Origin: Robiginitomaculum sp.
Lineage (GTDB): Bacteria; Pseudomonadota; Alphaproteobacteria; Caulobacterales; Maricaulaceae
Direction of reading: 5' to 3'
Assembly: GCA_002733905.1 (NCBI GenBank)
Contig: NVXK01000008.1
Location: 30,267-94,266, forward strand
Length of the DNA stretch: 64,000 nucleotides
Positions 18,926 through 29,062 of the stretch are shown piece after piece. Both the position numbers and the translations under genes were made by a program. The notes beneath the pieces were generated by a model. That model searched no databases and was not told the DNA's origin. It saw nothing but the letters and a program-made list of their open reading frames with translations. The stretch's first letter is position 1. The number at the start of each line of letters is the position of its first letter.

Positions 18926-19186
18926 TTACACACCGTCTTCAATTTTTTTGAAAATTTCCGAAAGTGGTAATTCTAATGCTTGGCTGAGGGAGGCAAGGGT
19001 CGAAATCGTTGGTTGTTGTTTATTGCATTCCAGTAGTGAAACAAAACGAGTCGTAATTCCAGCGCGGTGGCCTAGCTCTTCTTGTGAAAGATTAAGCTTG
19101 TTGCGCTCCATACGTAATATACGTGCAAAGCTTTCTCGTATCAAATCAAGGTCGGATGCTGTCATGCGCGCACCTTCCGAAAACAT
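18926..19186 (-). CDS. Small XRE-family HTH regulator (86 aa)
   Basis: LIRESFARILRMERNKLNLSQEELGHRAGITTRFVSLLECNKQQPTISTLASLSQALELPLSEIF. Confidence 0.85.
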   Translation of the reverse strand: MFSEGARMTASDLDLIRESFARILRMERNKLNLSQEELGHRAGITTRFVSLLECNKQQPTISTLASLSQALELPLSEIFKKIEDGV

Positions 19187-19199
19187 TTGATTTTCATCT

Positions 19200-19233
19200 A
19201 TGAACTATAGTTATAATTGTCTCAATAGTTCAT
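19200..19233. promoter_or_regulatory. Candidate autoregulatory operator of the small XRE regulator
   Basis: ATGAACTAT (19200-19208, with palindrome AACTATAGTT 19203-19212) and inverted copy ATAGTTCAT (19225-19233). Confidence 0.4.
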
Positions 19234-19405
19234 AATAAGTGTTGGTTTTATAAAGGAAAAACAACACGCCCACATTTTAATGCAGTGTAACACAGATGGG
19301 GATTTTTTGCACGTTTACTTGAGTTTGTTTTGCTTTTGATGGTTGGTGATGAGAGGCAGGTTATGTGACACGCTCTTAAAGTTGTTGTTGTGCCATTTAC
19401 TTTAC

Positions 19406-19426
19406 ATGAACTATGGTTCATATAAT
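19406..19426 (+). promoter_or_regulatory. Operator-like inverted repeat overlapping a -10-like TATAAT
   Basis: ATGAAC-TATG-GTTCAT at 19406-19421 followed by TATAAT at 19421-19426; same half-site as upstream of the XRE gene. Confidence 0.4.
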
Positions 19427-19719
19427 ACCTGTGGGGTAATGATAGTATGGATGATGATGGACTGCAAACAGTCGTCATTCATACTTAGCCGTATGAGAAA
19501 TGAACGTTGTCTCGCCTTGTAAAAGAAGGGCGCGTGAAAACGAGGTGAGACAGCGACATTTTGAAACTACGCTCGTTTATTCTTCTTGTAAAATGCGTAT
19601 AATAAAGACGCAATCGTTTCGTATTGTTGTGAATCACAATTCACGAAATATCGGGCTTGCAAGATAGGGGTGCGTAGCTCATATAGACGCCAAAGCATTC
19701 TTTACATCAGGAGCGTCCT

Positions 19720-21378
19720 ATGGCACGTCAATTTATCTATCATATGGAAGGTTTGACCAAGAAATTTGGTAATAAAACCATTCTCGATAATATCCATCTT
19801 TCTTTCTACCCTGACGCTAAAATTGGCCTTGTCGGCGTAAATGGTTCGGGTAAATCGACATTGATGAAAATTATGGCGGGGATTGACCAAGATATTAGTG
19901 GCGAACATTGGGCGGCTGAGGGGGCTAAAATTGGCTATTTGCCACAAGAACCACGTCTCGACGAAAGCAAGGATGTTTGGGGCAATGTAATTGTCGGTTG
20001 TGAAGATAAAAAAATCTTTGACGATTATAATGCGATCGCTATGAAAATGGCGGAAGAATATACTGATGAGTTGATGGAAGAAATGACGGAACTTCAAGAA
20101 CTGCTTGATGCCCGTGATGCTTGGGATATTGATAGTAAGATTGAAATGGCAATGCAGGCTTTGCGGTGTCCTCCCAAAGATTCGGCTGTTGACACGCTTT
20201 CGGGTGGTGAAGCGCGGCGTGTCGCGATTTGTCAACTTTTGCTGTCAAAACCTGATCTGCTCTTGATGGATGAACCGACCAACCATTTGGACGCGGAAAC
20301 TGTTGCTTGGCTTGAAAACTATTTGGTGAAATATTCGGGCGCAGTTATTTTGATTACCCATGATAGATATTTCCTCGACAATATTACAAGCTGGACTTTA
20401 GAGCTTGATCGTGGTCGTGGGCTTCCTCATGAAGGGAATTATTCCTCTTGGGCAGGGGCGAAACATGAACGTATGCAACAAGAGGGCCGTGAAGGGGACG
20501 CGAAAGAACGCGCACTTGCTCGCGAGCTTGAATGGATCCGTTCAAACCCGAAAGCCCGTCAGGCGAAATCTAAAGCTCGTATTAAATCTTATGAATCCAT
20601 GCGGGACGCGGCTGAAAATGAAGTCGTTGGCGTCGCGGAAATCCGTATTCCACTTGGGCCAAGACTTGGTAATTTAGTTGTTGAAGCGGAACATATTGAA
20701 AAAGGTTTTGGCGAAAAATTGTTGATTAAGGACTTATCTTTTCGCCTGCCTCCGGGCGGTATTGTTGGGGTTATTGGCCCCAATGGTGCAGGTAAAACGA
20801 CATTGTTCAAAATGATTACGGGCAGTGAAAGCCCTGATAAAGGTAATTTCCGTGTCGGTGAAACGGTGAAACTTGGTTATGTCGACCAAAGCCGTGACGC
20901 GCTTGATCCAAAAAACAATGTTTGGCAAGAAATTACGGGCGGTGTTGATGTGCTGAACCTTGGCAAACGTGAAATGAATTCACGGGCTTATGTCGGCGCG
21001 TTTAACTTTAAGGGTACGGATCAACAAAAGAATGTTGGCAAGCTTTCTGGTGGTGAACGTAACCGCGTTCATCTTGCGAAAATGTTGACGCATGCGTCTA
21101 ACTTACTCCTTCTCGATGAGCCTACCAATGATTTGGATATGGAAACATTATCTGCGCTTGAAGTTGCTCTTGAGCATTTCGCAGGCTGTGCGGTGATTAT
21201 TTCCCATGATAGATTTTTCCTCGACCGGATTTGTACGCATATCTTGGCATTTGAAGGTGATAGCCATGTGGAATGGTTCGAAGGTGGTTTCTCCGATTAT
21301 ATAGAAGATAAAAAACGCCGCCTTGGCCCAGATGCAGACTTGCCTCGCAAACTGAAATTCATGAAATTTGATAGGTAA
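19720..21378 (+). CDS. ettA: Energy-dependent translational throttle protein EttA (ABC-F ATPase)
   Basis: Two ABC cassettes (GVNGSGKST, LSGGEARRVAI; GPNGAGKTT, LSGGERNRVHLAKML), 552 aa, C-terminal LKFMKFDR. Confidence 0.95.
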   Translation: MARQFIYHMEGLTKKFGNKTILDNIHLSFYPDAKIGLVGVNGSGKSTLMKIMAGIDQDISGEHWAAEGAKIGYLPQEPRLDESKDVWGNVIVGCEDKKIFDDYNAIAMKMAEEYTDELMEEMTELQELLDARDAWDIDSKIEMAMQALRCPPKDSAVDTLSGGEARRVAICQLLLSKPDLLLMDEPTNHLDAETVAWLENYLVKYSGAVILITHDRYFLDNITSWTLELDRGRGLPHEGNYSSWAGAKHERMQQEGREGDAKERALARELEWIRSNPKARQAKSKARIKSYESMRDAAENEVVGVAEIRIPLGPRLGNLVVEAEHIEKGFGEKLLIKDLSFRLPPGGIVGVIGPNGAGKTTLFKMITGSESPDKGNFRVGETVKLGYVDQSRDALDPKNNVWQEITGGVDVLNLGKREMNSRAYVGAFNFKGTDQQKNVGKLSGGERNRVHLAKMLTHASNLLLLDEPTNDLDMETLSALEVALEHFAGCAVIISHDRFFLDRICTHILAFEGDSHVEWFEGGFSDYIEDKKRRLGPDADLPRKLKFMKFDR

Positions 21379-21433
21379 CAAGGGTTTGTCCTTGTGGGGG
21401 TCGTATGGTAATCTTTGAAAAAAGGGTTGCCAT

Positions 21434-21904
21434 ATGAGACATTTACTTAATAAAACGGTTTGTATTACATCGGTTCTATTTCTGAGCGCGTGTAGTGGCG
21501 CGCACACGCACGAAAATGAAATCATAGACACTGCGGCTATCACAGCTGATATTACCGCAATGTTGGCGGTACAAGACGCGGCGTGGAACGCCGGTGATAT
21601 TGACGGGTTTATGGAATATTACCTCAAAACAGATGCACTTCGTTTTGCATCTGGGGGGAATGTAAATAAAGGTTGGCAGACAACACTTGATAATTACAAA
21701 TCACGCTATCCGAATAAAGATGCAATGGGGAAATTGTCTTTTACGGATTTAGAAATACGAGTCTTATCAAATGAGTATGCCCAAGTCTTCGGGCGGTGGA
21801 AGCTTGAACGCAAGATTGATATTCCGGGTGGATTGTTTACTTTGCTCTTGCAAAACATAGACGGAAAATGGGTGATTGTTTCAGATCACACATCTTCCAA
21901 CTAA
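21434..21904 (+). CDS. SnoaL/DUF4440-like (NTF2-fold) putative lipoprotein
   Basis: Lipobox-like LFLSACSG; AVQDAAWNAGDIDGFMEYYLKTDALRFASGG. Confidence 0.75.
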   Translation: MRHLLNKTVCITSVLFLSACSGAHTHENEIIDTAAITADITAMLAVQDAAWNAGDIDGFMEYYLKTDALRFASGGNVNKGWQTTLDNYKSRYPNKDAMGKLSFTDLEIRVLSNEYAQVFGRWKLERKIDIPGGLFTLLLQNIDGKWVIVSDHTSSN

Positions 21905-21915
21905 GGTATTGTGGG

Positions 21916-23301
21916 CTATTTTATATCTTTAATATAGACTGATTTGGCAATTGATTTTCGTATGTCTGCATTGACCATATTAATCACTTGTGTTTGTACG
22001 ACGACGAAAATGTCATTTTTAGGATCGACCCAAAACAATGTCGAGGCGAGTCCGCCCCAAGAATACGTACCTATAGGCACTGGGATGGATTTGGGGCCGT
22101 CGGAATTTCTAAGCTTAATACTGTAATTCAGCCCAAAGCCCATATCATCCTCAAGTGTGCCATTATCAATAGTGCCGAGATGGTCTTTGCTCATGAGCGC
22201 GATGGTTTCAGGCTTTAAAATACGTTTGCCATTGGCTTTGCCACCGCTTGAAATCATCTTTAAGAAGTTGGCGTAATCATCAATTGTGGAAACAAGACCG
22301 CTACCGCCGCGTTGCAGAGTTTTGGGGGTTAGATATTCGTCATTGATTGCGTGCATTGAGCCTACTGTCATTTGTTGTGTGTTTTCATCAGTGAGCAGTT
22401 TTAGCTCTGGCTTGTCATTATCCATGATAAGCAAATAGGCAGATGCGAGACGTTTTGCATCGGCGGCTTTTACCGTGAAACCTGTATGCGTCATGTTTAA
22501 GGGGTTGAATATTGTCTGCGTTAAATATTCCCCTAGGGTTTGGCCACTTAGCACCTCGATAAGGCGTCCCTGCACATCTACGGCTAGGGAATACGTCCAG
22601 ATTTCGCCTGGGTGGTTGAGAAGTGGCAATGCCCCCATTGTTTTTGAAAATTCTGCGAGTGTACGGGCATTAGAAAAAATATTGGCCTTTCTATAGGCCT
22701 TGTCGACGGGGGTGTCTGTGAAAACCCCATACGTCATGCCTGCTGTATGGCGCATAATGTCACGTATAGTAATTGGACGTTTCACGGGAGCTGTCTTAAG
22801 GCTTCCGTCTGCATTGACGCTGACATAGACTTGTGTGTCGGCGTATTCAGGCATGTATTTAGCAATAGGGTCGTCGAGTTTGAACCTGCCATCTTCGTAA
22901 AGGGTCATGAGAGCCGCACCGACAATCGGTTTGGTCATGGAAAAATAACGCGCTACATCTTCACGGCTTTGCGGGGTTTTTTCAGCGAGGTCGCTATACC
23001 CTTTTTCGGCGTAGAAAACTTCTTTCCCGTCTTCATACATAATCATTGAAATTCCAGGAACGATGCCTTTGTCGACGAGATTTTGTAATGCGGCTTCTAT
23101 ACGTTGAGCGCGTAGGGCGTGTGTGTGGTATATTGATGCCTGCTTTGCCGAGGTGCTTTTGGGGGGCGTTATGCTTGGGGGCGTAAGGGTTTGGCAGCCA
23201 GACAGGGCGATTAAACTCGTGCTCGCGAGGTAAGTGAGGAAGCCGTGCTTCAAACTTTGTGTATGGTTTTGTATCTTCATGTTGTTCCCCGAAATGTTCA
23301 T
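21916..23301 (-). CDS. Serine hydrolase, beta-lactamase family, putative lipoprotein
   Basis: SxxK in YFSMTKPIVGAALMTLYEDG; YSLAVDVQGRLIEVLSGQTL; SLIALSGCQ lipobox-like. Confidence 0.85.
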   Translation of the reverse strand: MNISGNNMKIQNHTQSLKHGFLTYLASTSLIALSGCQTLTPPSITPPKSTSAKQASIYHTHALRAQRIEAALQNLVDKGIVPGISMIMYEDGKEVFYAEKGYSDLAEKTPQSREDVARYFSMTKPIVGAALMTLYEDGRFKLDDPIAKYMPEYADTQVYVSVNADGSLKTAPVKRPITIRDIMRHTAGMTYGVFTDTPVDKAYRKANIFSNARTLAEFSKTMGALPLLNHPGEIWTYSLAVDVQGRLIEVLSGQTLGEYLTQTIFNPLNMTHTGFTVKAADAKRLASAYLLIMDNDKPELKLLTDENTQQMTVGSMHAINDEYLTPKTLQRGGSGLVSTIDDYANFLKMISSGGKANGKRILKPETIALMSKDHLGTIDNGTLEDDMGFGLNYSIKLRNSDGPKSIPVPIGTYSWGGLASTLFWVDPKNDIFVVVQTQVINMVNADIRKSIAKSVYIKDIK

Positions 23302-23476
23302 TTTTGAACTCTTTATTTTGACAAAGCCTAGAATAATTGGCGCGACAATGGAACGGGGAAAACAAAACTGTAGTCTTGGTAAACAATATTGATGGCCCCC
23401 TGAGGCTTGCCAAGGAAGCTTTCGTGTAGTTAGAATTGCCGAGACCTAAAATAGGCAGGCGGATGAGGGAGAGAAT

Positions 23477-24922
23477 GTGGAGCATTTAGATGTTATTATT
23501 ATTGGTGCGGGGCTTTCGGGTATAGGTTCTGGTTGTCATCTGACAATGACGAGCCCAGATCAAAACTTTGCTATTCTTGAAGCGCGTGAAAGCTTTGGAG
23601 GGACTTGGGATTTATTTAAATACCCGGGGGTGCGCTCTGATTCCGATATGTATACATTTGGGTATTCTTTTCATCCTTGGACTGAAGGACGCGATATTGC
23701 CAGTGGCGAGTCTATTCTAAACTATCTGAATGAAACCGCTCAGGCATATGGCGTTGATAAAAAAATTCGGTATTCTCATAAAGTCGGTGGGTTGAACTGG
23801 GATAGTGCCCAGAGCAAATGGATTATTGATATCTTAGCGACTGACGCGCGCGCGGCCTTCCAAATGAGTTGTAATTTCGTGCTGAGTTGCATGGGCTATT
23901 ATAATTACGAGCATGGCTATCTGCCAAAATTCGAAGGTTATGACAGTTATAAAGGCACGCTTGTACACCCACAATTTTGGCCTGAGGATTTGGATTATAC
24001 AGATAAAAAAATACTCGTGATTGGGAGTGGGGCAACGGCGATTACACTTGTACCGTCAATGGCGGATAAAGCAGCGCATGTGACCATGCTGCAACGCTCG
24101 CCGACTTATGTCTTTACCCGTCCAGGAGAGGATAAAATTGCGACATTTTTTAAACGTATTTTGCCTAAGAAATTAGCCTATAAATTAGCGCGTTTTAAAA
24201 ATGTGCTGATTACAATTTATATGTTTAAACATGCCCGTAAAAACCCCGACAAAGTGCGAAAGTTTTTACGTGATATGGCTGTTGATGAGTTGGGAGATAG
24301 TGTTGATGTTGATGTGCATTTCAAACCAAGCTATGACCCATGGGATCAGCGCCTTTGCCTCATTCCAGATGCAGATTTATTTAGTGTCCTCAAAGACGGT
24401 CGTGCTTCGATTGTCACCGATCATATCGAGACATTTACCGAGACGGGCGTTCGCTTGAAATCAGGCGAGAGTATCGACGCTGATATTATCATCCCTGCGA
24501 CGGGGCTTGATGTACAATTTTTTGGCGGCATTGATACGTGTATAGACGGCGAGAAAGTCAATTCGGGTGAGTTGATAAATTATAAAGGTATGATGTTTGC
24601 CAATGTGCCAAACCTTGCGGCTGTGTTTGGATATACAAATGCATCATGGACGTTGAAGGCTGATCTTACCAGTAATTATGTCGCGCGTTTGCTTAATCAT
24701 ATGCGAAAGCATGATTATAAAACTGCCGTGCCGAAGCTCGGAAAACATGACATGAAAACGGAGTTGATTGTTGGGTTGCAGTCTGGGTATTTGCTGCGAA
24801 AAAGCGATGAAATTCCAAAACAGGGAGATCAGCTTCCTTGGCGTAACCCTGAGAATTATTTGAAAGACTATAAACGGATTCGTTGGGGGAAAATTGATGA
24901 TGGCGTGATGTCATTTAAATAG
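23477..24922 (+). CDS. Flavin-containing / Baeyer-Villiger-type monooxygenase
   Basis: IIGAGLSGIGSGCHL, FGGTWDLFKYPGVRSDSDMYTFGYSF, VIGSGATAITLVP. Confidence 0.9.
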   Translation: MEHLDVIIIGAGLSGIGSGCHLTMTSPDQNFAILEARESFGGTWDLFKYPGVRSDSDMYTFGYSFHPWTEGRDIASGESILNYLNETAQAYGVDKKIRYSHKVGGLNWDSAQSKWIIDILATDARAAFQMSCNFVLSCMGYYNYEHGYLPKFEGYDSYKGTLVHPQFWPEDLDYTDKKILVIGSGATAITLVPSMADKAAHVTMLQRSPTYVFTRPGEDKIATFFKRILPKKLAYKLARFKNVLITIYMFKHARKNPDKVRKFLRDMAVDELGDSVDVDVHFKPSYDPWDQRLCLIPDADLFSVLKDGRASIVTDHIETFTETGVRLKSGESIDADIIIPATGLDVQFFGGIDTCIDGEKVNSGELINYKGMMFANVPNLAAVFGYTNASWTLKADLTSNYVARLLNHMRKHDYKTAVPKLGKHDMKTELIVGLQSGYLLRKSDEIPKQGDQLPWRNPENYLKDYKRIRWGKIDDGVMSFK

Positions 24923-24997
24923 GAAAACGACCATCTCCCTCTATGTCTTGCCCGTTCGATTATGTTATGAGTAAGAAAAACAGATTCGGGGATTTTG

Positions 24998-25585
24998 GTG
25001 GCCAAACTCTATTTTAATTATTCTGCGATGAACGCTGGTAAATCTACTTTGCTTTTGCAAGGGAGCTATAACTATATCGAACGTGGCATGAATACTATGT
25101 TGTTGACCGCTGCTCTGGATGACCGTGCTGGCAAACGGGTTATTGCTTCGCGTATTGGCTTGGATAGTGAGGCGGATGTATTTACCGACGGTGATGATGT
25201 TTTTAAAATGATAAAAGACCGTCACAACGATAAATCTATACATTGCGTTCTTGTCGACGAAGCTCAGTTCCTCAGTAAAGCACAAGTGCGGCAATTATCG
25301 GATGTGGCAGACGGGCTTGGTATTCCTGTACTTTGTTATGGGTTACGCACTGATTTTCGCGGTGAATTATTCCCAGGTTCTGGCGAGTTATTGGCTATTG
25401 CTGATAGCCTGCGCGAGATCAAAACCATTTGCTGGTGCGGCAGTAAGGCAAGCATGGTGTTACGCCTTGATGCACAAGGCAATGCCATTAAATCAGGCGC
25501 TCAAGTCGTCATCGGCGGTGATGATGTATATTCTTCCGTCTGCCGTAAACACTGGAAGTCCGAGAATACTGGAACACACAAATAA
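24998..25585 (+). CDS. tdk: Thymidine kinase
   Basis: [53 protein letters not shown] start ambiguous (24995/24998). Confidence 0.95.
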   Translation: MAKLYFNYSAMNAGKSTLLLQGSYNYIERGMNTMLLTAALDDRAGKRVIASRIGLDSEADVFTDGDDVFKMIKDRHNDKSIHCVLVDEAQFLSKAQVRQLSDVADGLGIPVLCYGLRTDFRGELFPGSGELLAIADSLREIKTICWCGSKASMVLRLDAQGNAIKSGAQVVIGGDDVYSSVCRKHWKSENTGTHK

Positions 25586-25598
25586 AGTCCGTAAATTT

Positions 25599-26816
25599 CT
25601 AAAGCATTATTCCGACAATCGCGGCACTGATGAGGTTGGCGAGAGAGGCGGCGAGGACTGCGCGAAACCCGAAAGCGGCCAGTTCTGAACGTCGTTCTGG
25701 GGCGAGGGTGCCGACACCGCCAAGTACAATGGCGATAGAAGAAAAATTGGCAAAGCCACAGAGTGCAATTGTAATAATTGCTGTCGCGCGTTCACTCATG
25801 GCGCCTGCGCCCATTTGGACAAGGCTGGAATAGGCGACGAATTCATTGACGATCACTTTTTCGCCGAACAAACTACCTGCGGTCACAGCGTCTTGCCACG
25901 GAATGCCGATCAAGAACATGATAGGGCTAAATATTGTGCCGACGATGAGTTGTAATGTTAGCTCGTCGTGGCCAAACCACCCGCCTACGCCGCCAACAAT
26001 GCCGTTAAGGAGGGCGATGAGAGAGACAAATGCAATGAGAGTCGCGCCGATGATAATGGCGAGTTGAACGCCTTCGGCTGCACCCACAGCGGCGGCTTCG
26101 ATGATGTTAGCGTGTTTTGTTTCTTCGATTTTGATGGTTTCGGGGGTAATGTCCGTATCGTTTTTGTCGCTAGGTACAAGGAGTTTTGCCATTAATATGC
26201 CGCCTGGTGCGCCCATGAAACTGGCCACAATTAGGTTTTGTGCGCCGACACCCATGCCAATAAGCCCAGCTAGGATTGAACCCGCAATCGTTGCCATTCC
26301 TGTCACCATGATAAGGAAAAGGGTCGAAGAGGGCATGGTTTTTAAATAGGGGCGAACTGCGAATGGGGCTGAGTCTTGGCCAACAAAAATATTCATAGAT
26401 GCGGCGAGCGATTCAATCGCGCTTATGCCAATAATTCGTTTAAGGACAAAACCGAGGCCTCGCATAATGATTTGCATAATACCGAGATGAAACAATACAG
26501 ACATGAGTGCGCCAACGAAAATAATGATAGGGAGTACGCGAACAGCAAAATTAAGGGGGATGTTTTGCGTGGCCCAGTCTCCAAAGATAAAGCTGATCCC
26601 TGCATTGGAATAATTCAGGACATGTTCAATGCCCTTCGTGGCTGCATGGAGGACGTTTTGGCCGACACCCGTTTTAAATACGAACAGGGCAATGACGAAT
26701 TGGAGGGCGAGGGCTGAACCGATAATGCGTGGGTTTATGTCTTTGCGGCTTGTGGAAAATATATAGCCAATACCCATAAGTACGATTATACCGATAACCC
26801 CAATAAATCTTTCCAC
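25599..26816 (-). CDS. Concentrative nucleoside transporter (NupC/CNT family)
   Basis: SMNIFVGQDSAPFAVRPYL, FMGAPGGILMAKLL, ALCGFANFSSIAIVLGGVGTLAPERR. Confidence 0.9.
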   Translation of the reverse strand: MERFIGVIGIIVLMGIGYIFSTSRKDINPRIIGSALALQFVIALFVFKTGVGQNVLHAATKGIEHVLNYSNAGISFIFGDWATQNIPLNFAVRVLPIIIFVGALMSVLFHLGIMQIIMRGLGFVLKRIIGISAIESLAASMNIFVGQDSAPFAVRPYLKTMPSSTLFLIMVTGMATIAGSILAGLIGMGVGAQNLIVASFMGAPGGILMAKLLVPSDKNDTDITPETIKIEETKHANIIEAAAVGAAEGVQLAIIIGATLIAFVSLIALLNGIVGGVGGWFGHDELTLQLIVGTIFSPIMFLIGIPWQDAVTAGSLFGEKVIVNEFVAYSSLVQMGAGAMSERATAIITIALCGFANFSSIAIVLGGVGTLAPERRSELAAFGFRAVLAASLANLISAAIVGIML

Positions 26817-26923
26817 ACTCTTCTCCCTTTTTCTTTAAATTACTAAGAGATATTTGATGAAAAAGCGAGTGGAAATTTGTTATAGAGTTGAGCGTGATTG
26901 AAAAATAGGGCAGATAATAGAGT

Positions 26924-27643
26924 ATGAATTTTGGACTTCGCATATTGGGCGCTGCGGCGCGTTTGTTCGGCCCACCTTCTCGCTATAGTGAGGCGGAGGA
27001 GGAGACGTCTCCGTTTGACCGCAATGTTGGCGACGCAGGGGTTGCGGCTGCACTGATTGCTCTGGGCGCGAAATTAGCGAAAGCTGACGGTGTTGTTTCG
27101 CGTGAAGAAATTGCGGCATTTAAAAATGTGTTTCAAGCCAGCGAAGACGCGCAGGACGGGATTGCCCGTTTCTTTGATCTCGCGCGGCAAACAACGCTTG
27201 GTTATGAGGCATATGCCAAGATCGTCTATAAGAAGTATAAGAAACGCCCAGACATATTAGAAGATGTTTTGGATGGGCTTTTTCATATTGCGCTCGCAGA
27301 CGGGATCGTTACGGGGGCAGAAATGCAATTCCTTGAAACAGTAGGTGTGATATTCAAATTTGCCGACCGTACTTTCCAGCGTATTCGCATTGCCCATATG
27401 GGGCGTGCGTCGGATGATCCCTATTTGATTTTAGGAGTGTGTGAGGAAATCTCTGATAAGGAGCTAAAACGCGCTTATCGTCGTATGGCTGCGGCAAATC
27501 ATCCTGACCGCCTTGTTGCGCGGGGCTTGCCACAAGAGCTACAAAAACTGGCAACTCATAAAATGGCAATTATCAATAAGGCTTATGCAGAAATCGTTGC
27601 TTACCGCAAACTTAACCCTGTATTCCTAAAACTCGAAGAATAA
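26924..27643 (+). CDS. TerB-like plus C-terminal DnaJ-domain protein (DjlA-like)
   Basis: ALGAKLAKADGVVSREEIAAFKNVF (TerB/TerB-N like) and DPYLILGV..LKRAYRRMAAANHPDRL (J domain HPD). Confidence 0.85.
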   Translation: MNFGLRILGAAARLFGPPSRYSEAEEETSPFDRNVGDAGVAAALIALGAKLAKADGVVSREEIAAFKNVFQASEDAQDGIARFFDLARQTTLGYEAYAKIVYKKYKKRPDILEDVLDGLFHIALADGIVTGAEMQFLETVGVIFKFADRTFQRIRIAHMGRASDDPYLILGVCEEISDKELKRAYRRMAAANHPDRLVARGLPQELQKLATHKMAIINKAYAEIVAYRKLNPVFLKLEE

Positions 27644-27722
27644 AGCCGTTTCTTTGCATTTATAACCAAAATGTCATGTGCTTGCACTTGACGAATGGCC
27701 TGTTAATGCTGACATATAGGGT

Positions 27723-28085
27723 ATGACAAGAGGATCTACACTTTCAGGACGGGTAAACCCGTTACAATCTGCAATACGCGCGCTCTTTGTATTAATTGCG
27801 GCCATTGCTGGTTTTTTAATATTTGCCGCATCGGCAGCGTTCGCGCTCTTTATTGCGGCGGGGCTATTAATTTTGGGTATTGTTGTGTTTGCTGTTTTTT
27901 GGTTACGCGCTAAAATATTGGGAAAGCCACTTATTCCGACCCCTAAAATGTACGGGTTCCAGTCGTTTGGCGAAACGTTTGAGGCGAACTCTCCGAACGC
28001 TGAAGTTGACAGAAAATCTACTAAACCTAGCCCTGTCATTGATATGCACGAAACACCTGACGGGTGGAGCGTCGATACTGAATAG
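27723..28085 (+). CDS. Hypothetical membrane protein
   Basis: 120 aa with two hydrophobic stretches; hydrophilic tail PVIDMHETPDGWSVDTE. Confidence 0.6.
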   Translation: MTRGSTLSGRVNPLQSAIRALFVLIAAIAGFLIFAASAAFALFIAAGLLILGIVVFAVFWLRAKILGKPLIPTPKMYGFQSFGETFEANSPNAEVDRKSTKPSPVIDMHETPDGWSVDTE

Positions 28086-28149
28086 CGGGTAAGCTTTCTT
28101 TTCCTTATATTTGTCTGGTCTCACTCTTTAAGAGTCGCTACAGGACTGT

Positions 28150-29019
28150 ATGCGGTTTTTTGATTTTATAGCGTTATGTTTGTGTTGCTTGATTTGGGGG
28201 GCTAATTTTGTCCTGTCAAAGTGGATGCTCACTGATCTGGCTTTACCACCATTTTTCTTTGCTGCAATGCGGTTTTCTTTGGTGGCATTGTTAATGTCTC
28301 CGTTTTTGTTTCCATTGCCTAAGAAATTTGGCCTTTTGTGCTTGGCGGCTTTTTGTGTTGGGGCTTTGCATTTGGCATTTCTATATATGGGACTAAAAAC
28401 GGCTCCTGCCTCATCTAGCTCTATCGTCGCGCAAATGCTTATTCCTTTTGCCACGATCCTCTCGGTTATTTTTCTTAAAGAGCGGATAGGGGTAAGGCGT
28501 GGCATAGGGATAATGGGAGCGTTATTGGGGGTGATTGTTCTTATTTATAATCCAGATAGCCTAGGTTTTGATGTGGGGTTGATAGCTATCATTTTGGCAT
28601 TTTTGGGTTTGGCGATTGGGTCAATATTGATTAAGGGGGTTGGTGATGTCAGCCTGTGGCAGTATCTTGCATGGATGGGGGTTATTGCTGTGCCATTGCT
28701 CGGGCTTGCGAGTGCTTTGTTCGAAACAGATCAAATAAATCTTGCTAAAGACGCTGGCTGGAAACTGGCAGTCGGAGTGTTATTTACAGGATTACTTGCC
28801 TCAATATTTGCACATGGGCAATATTTCAGATTGTTGAAGTCATATGATGTGACTTTGATTGTGCCGTTAACGCTCATGACCCCTTTTTGGGGAGTGGCAT
28901 TAGGTGTTCTTGTGCGTGAGGAGCCGTTTGGTAAGCAGTTTGTTTTTGGAGCCGCTTTGATGTTAGTGAGTGTATATGTTATCGCTAGGCGTAGTAAAAT
29001 AGTTGTCGAGGCTTCATGA
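28150..29019 (+). CDS. EamA/DMT family transporter
   Basis: FIALCLCCLIWGANFVLSKWML, about 10 TM, LIFLKERIGVRRGIGIMGALLGVIVL-type repeat. Confidence 0.9.
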   Translation: MRFFDFIALCLCCLIWGANFVLSKWMLTDLALPPFFFAAMRFSLVALLMSPFLFPLPKKFGLLCLAAFCVGALHLAFLYMGLKTAPASSSSIVAQMLIPFATILSVIFLKERIGVRRGIGIMGALLGVIVLIYNPDSLGFDVGLIAIILAFLGLAIGSILIKGVGDVSLWQYLAWMGVIAVPLLGLASALFETDQINLAKDAGWKLAVGVLFTGLLASIFAHGQYFRLLKSYDVTLIVPLTLMTPFWGVALGVLVREEPFGKQFVFGAALMLVSVYVIARRSKIVVEAS

Positions 29020-29062
29020 TGTGGTCAGAAGTGAATTTGCAGGATGCGAAACGTTATCCCCT

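Noticed and set aside
19248-19478. 76-aa minus-strand ORF between the XRE gene and ettA
   Set aside because: Spans the operator/promoter-like elements; no RBS and no recognisable protein character.
19702-20235. 177-aa minus-strand ORF antisense to ettA
   Set aside because: Shadow ORF opposite a conserved ABC-F gene; no recognisable domain.
17632-23301. Two beta-lactamase-family serine hydrolases in one neighbourhood as a possible resistance module
   Set aside because: Sequences are typical of the broad esterase/peptidase-like serine hydrolase family; they are divergent from each other and not adjacent, with no resistance context.
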